DNA from: an uncultured cyanobacterium
GTDB taxonomy: Bacteria > Cyanobacteriota > Cyanobacteriia > CACIAM-69d
Reading direction: 5' to 3'
Length of the DNA: 6,824 nt
NCBI GenBank assembly: GCA_937894105.1
Contig: CALCTI010000205.1
Location: 1-6,824 of the forward strand
How positions within the stretch are numbered: position 1 is the first letter of the stretch; each line of letters begins with the position of its first letter. The notes under the pieces were generated by a model, which was given only the letters and a program-made list of their open reading frames with translations, searched no databases and had not been told where the DNA came from. A program made the position numbers and the translations under genes. Positions 1-3,952 of the stretch are shown here, piece by piece.

Positions 1-195
1 TCCAGCAGCAGGCATAAAACGCCCCTGCCACCCGGAGAAATGCAGCTAGAAAGGAATAATTAGCAATTAGCTTAAGAGAATTACCAGCGGCGTCCTAGGG
101 ATTTTGAACGGTAAACGCATTTTTGAGATTGATACGGTGTTCCAGCCCTTGCTCACAGGACGTTGCCTTGGAGGACGTTCTGGCGGCGATCGCCC
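1..195. other. Left flank, no gene recognised
   Basis: No coding region is supported here on either strand. Short reading frames exist but have neither a family resemblance nor a start signal I trust. Local structure seen: a tandem heptamer AATTAGC at 58-64 and 65-71, and the octamer AGGACGTT twice, near 157 and 172. A HIP1 site GCGATCGC at 186-193 sits just past the stop codon of the minus-strand regulator, and another at 203-210 lies inside its last codons. No stem-loop followed by a T run is visible that would end that gene's transcript. Confidence 0.5.
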
Positions 196-1362
196 CTACC
201 CAGCGATCGCTGCTTCCTTCTCCAAGAACGATTCAGGCTGGTCCATTCGCCAGGTTTGGATCTGAAAATCCTTTGGATTTATCCCCATGAATTGACGGAA
301 AGCCAGGGCGAAATGGCTACGGTTTTTGTAGCCCACCGTCGCGGCAATACTCTCGACGGAGCTGTCAGTGCGCTGCGTTAGCAATCCAGCCTTAGTCAGC
401 CGACAATCGCGTAAATATCGATAGGGAGTTGTGCCATAGACCAGATGAAAGCCCTGGTTTAACTTGAGTCGATTCGTACAAACCTGCCGCACTAAACTTT
501 CTATTGGCGGCGGGTTAGCTAACTCCTGTCTGAGAATAGATGCAGCGTCATAAACGTAACCAAACTCATTCTCATATCTCTGGCGACTTTCCAGCGCTCT
601 GAGGTAGAGGGCAATCAACTCTAAAACCTGATCTTCCAAGTGTCCGCGTCGGTTGCCTCCTTGGTAGGGACAACTCAACACTCGCCCCACGATATACTCC
701 ATCTTTGGTGTCAAGGGTTGGCGGCGAGCGTAAAACAGATCTCGGGCTTCCAGACACAAAGGTATAGGCAAGGCTTGACCCGCATAGAGATCAGAGGGCG
801 GAGAAATTTCGCCCAAAAGGAGCTGCCTTAGTCTCTTTTGAGAAGTTTTAGCCGTTCCACCGAAATATCGATAAATAACTTGGGCAATTTTTCCAGGAAT
901 CTCTTGCAAACGCGGATCAAGTCTTTCCTGAGCAGCCTTGAAATAAGCTAGCAGCGACGAGTGTTGGACGATGACCTCAAGTTTGAAAATTCTATGGGTT
1001 TGTTTCATTACGAAACGCTTAAACCCAAAGTTTGGGAAGATCTCGCTAAATCCGGCAGAGTCAGCGTTTCCTGGACCAAACTCAAACTCAAGCCAATTGG
1101 GTTCACCTGGGCCATCCAACAAAATACTTTGGTGAAGCTGGTAGTCATGGATCCTAAGGATTAAATCATCCCGTAACTGGATTTTTTGGATGTAGCCCTG
1201 CCCTAGATGATCGGGGCACACCAAAATGCGATCGCTGGAATCGGCATGGAATAATCGCGAATCATCGGGGTGCCCCGGCAAGAGCCAGTCGTCCCAGTGG
1301 TTAAGTTGCAGGCGCGTCACCATGATGCTGTTGGGCGCAAGGCCAAACCAATTAAAAGCCAA
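196..1362 (-). CDS. AraC-family transcriptional regulator, PchR-like
   Basis: This is a complete DNA-binding regulator of the AraC/XylS family, cytoplasmic, with a ligand-sensing N-terminal part and a C-terminal double helix-turn-helix. The N-terminal segment (about residues 47-76, with GQGY and IQLRDDLILRIHDY) and the mid-protein motif SCPYQGGNRRGHLEDQVLEL (230-249) match the cyanobacterial PchR-like subgroup, whose members usually sit beside siderophore receptors. The AraC domain covers about 272-372: the first helix-turn-helix is near 286-309 and the second near 335-357 (SSVESIAATVGYKNRSHFALAFRQ). The longest frame opens with TTG at 1362. An ATG at 1323 (residue 14, MVTRLQLNHWDDW) gives an N-terminus like that of the regulator at 2803 and is my preferred start; neither has a clear Shine-Dalgarno. 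It is divergent from the regulator remnant at 1576. An iron-siderophore ligand is inferred from the subgroup and the neighbouring receptor, not shown by the sequence. HIP1 sites lie at both ends of the gene. Confidence 0.9.
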   Translation of the reverse strand: MAFNWFGLAPNSIMVTRLQLNHWDDWLLPGHPDDSRLFHADSSDRILVCPDHLGQGYIQKIQLRDDLILRIHDYQLHQSILLDGPGEPNWLEFEFGPGNADSAGFSEIFPNFGFKRFVMKQTHRIFKLEVIVQHSSLLAYFKAAQERLDPRLQEIPGKIAQVIYRYFGGTAKTSQKRLRQLLLGEISPPSDLYAGQALPIPLCLEARDLFYARRQPLTPKMEYIVGRVLSCPYQGGNRRGHLEDQVLELIALYLRALESRQRYENEFGYVYDAASILRQELANPPPIESLVRQVCTNRLKLNQGFHLVYGTTPYRYLRDCRLTKAGLLTQRTDSSVESIAATVGYKNRSHFALAFRQFMGINPKDFQIQTWRMDQPESFLEKEAAIAG

Positions 1363-1365
1363 TTA

Positions 1366-1385
1366 AGAATAATTTGCATTATTCT
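1366..1385. promoter_or_regulatory. Perfect 8-4-8 palindrome upstream of the minus-strand regulator
   Basis: AGAATAAT and ATTATTCT are exact inverted copies separated by TTGC. The site lies immediately upstream of the TTG at 1362 and 43 bases upstream of the ATG at 1323, so it would fall in the promoter or leader if the ATG is the start. Its AT-rich symmetry suits an operator for a dimeric regulator such as Fur, but the 4-base spacer does not fit the 7-1-7 Fur layout well. A site for one of the AraC proteins is the other option. Binding is inference. Confidence 0.45.
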
Positions 1386-1474
1386 GCCACGATCGCCCTC
1401 AAAAACAATCCAGGGGGCATAAAAATATGGGACTTAAACCGACAACGGCTGCCAGCTCCGCTGTGGCATAATTC

Positions 1475-1489
1475 TGAACATTATTATCA
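1475..1489. promoter_or_regulatory. Candidate Fur box (7-1-7)
   Basis: TGAACATTATTATCA matches the 7-1-7 Fur consensus TGATAATNATTATCA at 12 of 14 informative positions, with the right half-site exact. It sits in the spacer between the divergent regulator at 196-1362 and the regulator remnant that begins about 1576, where an iron-responsive operator for one or both would be expected. The AT-rich setting makes chance matches possible. Confidence 0.45.
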
Positions 1490-1575
1490 TCAAGGGGGCT
1501 GCACAGTGCTGCAGTTATCCTCTGCTGCACTATGGCGATCCGTTTTTTAATCAAGAATCTGACTATATTCACTGC

Positions 1576-1748
1576 GGTGACCCGAATGACCCAAGGCTGT
1601 TTCACGCCGACTCGTCAGATCAGATACAAGTTTGGTCACCCCAGGTTGGCCAGGGCTATACACAAACAATTCCTTTACGAGAAGGGTTGAGTCTTGTCTT
1701 TATCGACAGCTCAATACACAGCACTTTTTTGTACAAAACCCGCCACCT
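1576..1748 (+). pseudogene. Truncated PchR-like AraC regulator, N-terminal fragment
   Basis: The plus-strand frame from 1576 encodes a stretch starting DPNDPRLFHADSSDQIQVW and continuing through GQGY, IPLREGLSL and HSTFLY. It aligns without gaps to the N-terminal sensor segment of the regulator at 196-1362 (HPDDSRLFHADSSDRILVC onward), with about 26 of 52 residues identical including nine in a row. Similarity stops near 1740, just before the inverted repeat arm at 1749; the frame then runs through non-homologous IS-type sequence to a TAA at 1837-1839. The remaining sensor half and the whole helix-turn-helix are absent from the window. The frame is open back to 1438 but has no ATG or GTG start, so the 5' end has also decayed or shifted (an ATG at 1533 is in another frame). 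It was once a third paralogous regulator, head-to-head with the first, and is now non-functional. Confidence 0.75.
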
Positions 1749-1788
1749 GGTTGTGTCGCAAAAAGATAAATTAGACAGGGCTGCCCCT
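1749..1788. repeat. Left arm of a 40-base inverted repeat around the IS (IS6-like or MITE-like end)
   Basis: The arm begins GGTTGTGTCGCAAAAAG and matches the reverse complement of 2654-2693 at about 35 of 40 positions (31 of 33 over the outer part). The outer bases resemble the GGTTCTGTTGCAAA type of terminus common in the IS6 family. The arm starts exactly where homology to the regulator fragment has ended, so its insertion probably caused that truncation. The 35 bases from 1789 to 1823 separate it from the IS at 1824. Confidence 0.7.
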
Positions 1789-1823
1789 TGTTTATACGAT
1801 TTGATTAGACCGCCACTCCGAAG

Positions 1824-1840
1824 GGCATTGTCAAGTTAAC
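1824..1840 (+). repeat. Left terminal inverted repeat of the IS6 element
   Basis: GGCATTGTCAAGTTAAC is an exact inverted copy of 2637-2653. The bases immediately outside and inside the pair no longer match, which fixes the element's edge to within a base. On the minus strand it contains TTGACA directed leftwards out of the element. Confidence 0.85.
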
Positions 1841-1880
1841 TGAGATGGTAAACTCTGACTGAGATTAACGGTACTAGCTC

Positions 1881-2581
1881 ATGAGCCCTCGCTACAAACG
1901 TCATCGATTTCCCGTCGAAATCATTCGCTACTGCGTTTGGCTCTACTACACCTTTCCCCTGAGCTACCGCGACATCCAGAAGATGATGCTCTATCGCGGC
2001 ATTGAGGTGACCTACGAACCATTCGTAACTGGTGCCAGAAGTTTGCCCAGGACTACGCCAACCACATTCGCAAACGCCGCCGAGCCCCCGTGGATAAGTG
2101 GCACCTGGACGAAGTGGTGGTCACCATCAAGGGAGAACAGTTTTACCTGTGGCGAGCGGTGGATGCTGACGGTCAGGTGATTGCCATCCTCATGCAGCGT
2201 CGCAGCAACAAGGGAGCAGCGAAGAAGTTTTTTCGCAAACTGCTCAAGGGTACCGGATTTGCCCCTCGGGTCATGGTCACGGACAAGTTGAGGAGCTATG
2301 GCGCAGCGAAGAAGGAGTTAATGCCCAGCGTCGAACATCGACAGCATCGGGGATTGAATAATCGGGCAGAGAACTCCCATCGCCCCACCCGAACCCGAGA
2401 AAGGCGAATGGGTCGTTTCAAATCTCCAGGAGGAGCTCAACGATTCCTGTCCGCATTTGAACCCATCTGAGGTTACTTTCATCCCCATCAGCATCAACAA
2501 CCGGCGAACGAATATCGAGCAACGATGAGCCAGCGACTTGAGGATTGGCGTGAGTTGACGCGGCTAGCCTCTGCTGCATAG
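1881..2581 (+). pseudogene. IS6-family transposase, disrupted by a frameshift and a stop
   Basis: This encoded a DDE transposase for replicative transposition. The first frame starts at ATG 1881 (MSPRYKRHRFPVEIIRYCVW) and is correct to Glu at 2016-2018. One base has been lost there: the true continuation, TIRNWCQKFAQDYANHIRKR, is in the frame one base back. That frame carries the catalytic residues Asp at 2108-2110 (WHLDE), Asp at 2282-2284 (MVTDKL) and Glu at 2369-2371 (NNRAENSH), followed by a basic, aromatic C-terminal part. An in-frame TGA at 2468-2470 interrupts it after FLSAFEPI, and the same frame then continues GYFHPHQHQQPANEYRA to LTRLASAA and a TAG at 2579-2581. Repaired, the protein would be 233 residues, normal for the family. 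Catalytic residues are intact, so the lesions look recent. No slippery heptamer is present at the shift, so programmed frameshifting is unlikely. Confidence 0.88.
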
Positions 2582-2636
2582 AAGGATTGTTTTTGGGAAC
2601 GAGCAGAGTATTAGTGCCTCATCCAGAATATGGCAG

Positions 2637-2653
2637 GTTAACTTGACAATGCC
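2637..2653 (-). repeat. Right terminal inverted repeat of the IS6 element
   Basis: GTTAACTTGACAATGCC is the exact reverse complement of 1824-1840. It lies 55 bases after the transposase stop. It contains TTGACA at 2643-2648 reading out of the element, and directly abuts the inverted arm that starts at 2654. Confidence 0.85.
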
Positions 2654-2693
2654 GGGAGCGGCCCTGTCTAAATTATCTTTTTGCGACAGAACC
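2654..2693. repeat. Right arm of the 40-base inverted repeat around the IS
   Basis: Read on the minus strand from 2693 the arm begins GGTTCTGTCGCAAAAAG and pairs with 1749-1788. It touches the IS right end with no intervening base. Without the IS, the two arms and the 35 bases between them would form a 115-bp element with long terminal inverted repeats and no coding capacity, which is MITE-like. The flanks outside the arms (CGCCACCT and AGTAGCGT) show no target duplication. Confidence 0.7.
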
Positions 2694-2700
2694 AGTAGCG

Positions 2701-2764
2701 TTTCTGGGAACGAACAGGACGGTAGTGCCTCATCCAGAACATTGAAGATTAATTTGACAATGCC
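2701..2764 (+). repeat. Relic right end of a second related IS
   Basis: These 64 bases align without gaps to 2590-2653, the non-coding right end of the IS6 element, with 52 of 64 positions identical. They end in the same terminal sequence, TTGACAATGCC. The copies are direct repeats offset by 111 bases. The divergence (about 19%) argues for a separate, older insertion rather than a recent duplication. No transposase sequence belonging to this relic remains. Its edge is 38 bases from the next gene's start codon. Confidence 0.75.
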
Positions 2765-2784
2765 TTTTTTAGACGTCCACTAAT
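2754..2784 (+). promoter_or_regulatory. Possible IS-derived promoter for the regulator at 2803
   Basis: An exact TTGACA at 2754-2759 in the terminal sequence of the IS relic reads towards the regulator gene. The best -10 candidate is ACTAAT at 2779-2784, with a 19-base spacing, 18 bases before the ATG. The spacing is longer than ideal and the -10 is poor (four of six), so the hybrid promoter is only a possibility. Confidence 0.25.
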
Positions 2785-2800
2785 AACTTTTTTGACAGAC

Positions 2801-2817
2801 TAATGAAAGTATCATTA
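2801..2817. promoter_or_regulatory. Inverted repeat over the start codon of the second regulator
   Basis: TAATGA and TCATTA are exact inverted copies separated by AAGTA and include the ATG at 2803-2805. The site could be an autoregulatory operator or a weak mRNA hairpin covering the start. A near-identical 12-mer, ACGTCCACTAAT at 2773-2784 and ACGTCCACTGAT at 2818-2829, brackets it. Function is not shown. Confidence 0.25.
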
Positions 2818-3849
2818 ACGTCCACTGATTTTCAAATAGCATTGATCGAGTTTCAGCAACAAACGGGCATAACTTATCAATCTTTAGGTTGTGAACACAC
2901 ATTAGTGCTGCCGACAAATTTAGGTAAAGGGCAAGTCCGAAATATCAGTTTCCGCGAAGGGATGCTTGATCTCTTCATTCAGCAACATATATTAAATGAA
3001 AATCTGCTTATTGCGGCAGCGAATGAAACCCCAGCCAGTTCACCAGTGGTACTCAAATTTTTTGTTGCTGGGCTAGTTGGTGGTGCGATTCAAGGTATCA
3101 AAGCAGAAGTTAGTGCCATTGCCGGGCAATACTGTTTTGCCTATTGTGCTGATCAATCTAGCTACGCAGAGTTTATTGCCGGTCAGGGGATCTGTACCGT
3201 TGAAATTGTTATTGCTCCGCAACTATTCCAGGAAATGTTAGGCGATGATCAACAGCTTTCTCATTTTCAACAATGGCTTGATCCCCACGATCTAAAGCCC
3301 TATTGGGCATTAGGACAGACAACTCAGGCAATGGCGATCGCCTTACAGCAAATTCTGCACTGTCCTTACCAGGGAGCCACTCGACGGCTCTACCTAGAAA
3401 GCAAGAGTTTGGAGCTGATTATGCTAGCGCTGGAACATCGAAATACTCAAGAATCGACCCCAAAGCAGCCCCATTCCCTTAAGCCCGAGGACGTGATGGT
3501 GATGCACCAGGCGCGAGATATTCTGATTAACCAGATGCGTAATCACCCTTCATTTCTCGCCCTGGCTCGGCAGGTGGGAACTAATGATTGCAAGCTCAAA
3601 CAAGGATTTCGAGCGGCGTTTGGCACCACGGTCTTTGGGTATCTCCATGATTACCGGATGGCGCAGGCGGCAGAGCTTTTACGCAGCAATCAGGTGACGG
3701 TAACGGGGGTGGCTACCACTATTGGCTTTGCCAGTCGGAGTGCTTTTGCCGTGTCTTTTCGGCGTAAGTACGGGCTTAATCCCAGTGACTATCAAGCTGC
3801 CTATCGCCGTCAGTCTTGGCTGATCGCCCCCCAAAAAAACTCCGGCTAG
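2803..3849 (+). CDS. AraC-family transcriptional regulator, PchR-like
   Basis: A second intact AraC/XylS-family activator of the PchR-like subgroup, 348 residues. The N-terminal sensor segment has the subgroup pattern LPTNLGKGQVRNISFREGM (36-54). The central motif HCPYQGATRRLYLESKSLEL (186-205) corresponds to SCPYQGGNRRGHLEDQVLEL in the regulator at 196. The DNA-binding domain spans about 232-336, with the first helix-turn-helix near 252-273 and the second near 299-321 (VTVTGVATTIGFASRSAFAVSFR), then the usual GLNPSDY signature. Start ATG 2803 gives the normal family N-terminus; no clear Shine-Dalgarno precedes it. It is followed on the same strand, after a 103-112 base gap, by the TonB-dependent receptor, the usual arrangement for a PchR-type activator and its target. 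The IS relic ends only 38 bases upstream, so its native promoter may have been replaced. The N-terminal half diverges strongly from the other regulator, suggesting a different ligand. A HIP1 site lies at 3334. Confidence 0.9.
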   Translation: MKVSLTSTDFQIALIEFQQQTGITYQSLGCEHTLVLPTNLGKGQVRNISFREGMLDLFIQQHILNENLLIAAANETPASSPVVLKFFVAGLVGGAIQGIKAEVSAIAGQYCFAYCADQSSYAEFIAGQGICTVEIVIAPQLFQEMLGDDQQLSHFQQWLDPHDLKPYWALGQTTQAMAIALQQILHCPYQGATRRLYLESKSLELIMLALEHRNTQESTPKQPHSLKPEDVMVMHQARDILINQMRNHPSFLALARQVGTNDCKLKQGFRAAFGTTVFGYLHDYRMAQAAELLRSNQVTVTGVATTIGFASRSAFAVSFRRKYGLNPSDYQAAYRRQSWLIAPQKNSG

Positions 3850-3877
3850 CGTTCAGGTTAACCTCCGGCTAGCGTTC
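3840..3877 (+). promoter_or_regulatory. Direct repeat pair upstream of the receptor gene, possible AraC operator
   Basis: CTCCGGCTAGCGTTC occurs exactly at 3840-3854 and 3863-3877, a 23-base period (about two helical turns). Between them lies the perfect palindrome AGGTTAACCT (3855-3864). The first copy overlaps the stop codon of the upstream regulator. Paired direct repeats about two turns apart suit AraC-type monomers binding side by side. A simple local duplication is the alternative. Confidence 0.4.
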
Positions 3878-3913
3878 GGGAGATCGCCGTTGAGCATTTA
3901 CGCTAGCTCAAAC

Positions 3914-3938
3914 CTTATTGGTATTCATTCCCAGTAAG
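3914..3938. promoter_or_regulatory. Inverted repeat just upstream of the receptor start
   Basis: CTTATTGG and CCAGTAAG form an inverted repeat with seven of eight pairs matching and a 9-base spacer, centred about 27 bases before the GTG at 3953. The position would suit a repressor site over a promoter or a leader structure. It does not match the Fur consensus. Confidence 0.3.
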
Positions 3939-3952
3939 ATTAGCGGCTAGGT

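Larger units (their letters stand above)
1824..2653 (+). mobile_element. Decayed IS6-family insertion sequence, about 830 bp
   Basis: The element is bounded by perfect 17-bp inverted repeats, GGCATTGTCAAGTTAAC at 1824-1840 and its reverse complement at 2637-2653. It contains one transposase gene (1881-2581) that fills most of its length, as usual for the IS6 family (roughly 700-900 bp). Both ends carry TTGACA reading outward, which could act as a -35 element for flanking genes, a known habit of IS6-type ends. The 8 bases on either side (CTCCGAAG and GGGAGCGG) do not match, so there is no target duplication. This suggests replicative rearrangement or later loss of one flank. With its transposase disrupted the element is likely immobile unless helped in trans. 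Confidence 0.85.

Noticed and set aside
100..170. tRNA-like sequence on the minus strand (GTTCAAAATCC)
   Set aside because: No acceptor stem or anticodon arm could be paired around it.
163..381. Plus-strand 72-residue open frame
   Set aside because: It lies opposite the 3' end of the well-supported regulator at 196-1362, and its translation has no recognisable family pattern.
961..1164. Plus-strand 67-residue open frame
   Set aside because: It is antisense within the AraC regulator and shows no independent coding evidence.
1399..1605. Minus-strand 68-residue open frame
   Set aside because: It overlaps the spacer and runs antisense to the regulator relic, whose plus-strand translation has clear homology; no family resemblance of its own.
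2007..2030. Programmed frameshift to make a full transposase
   Set aside because: The reading must slip back one base at GAA-CC, but no slippery heptamer is present, and a further in-frame TGA at 2468 interrupts the downstream frame.
1749..2764. Composite transposon carrying cargo
   Set aside because: Between the repeated ends there is only the IS transposase and short spacers; no passenger gene is present.
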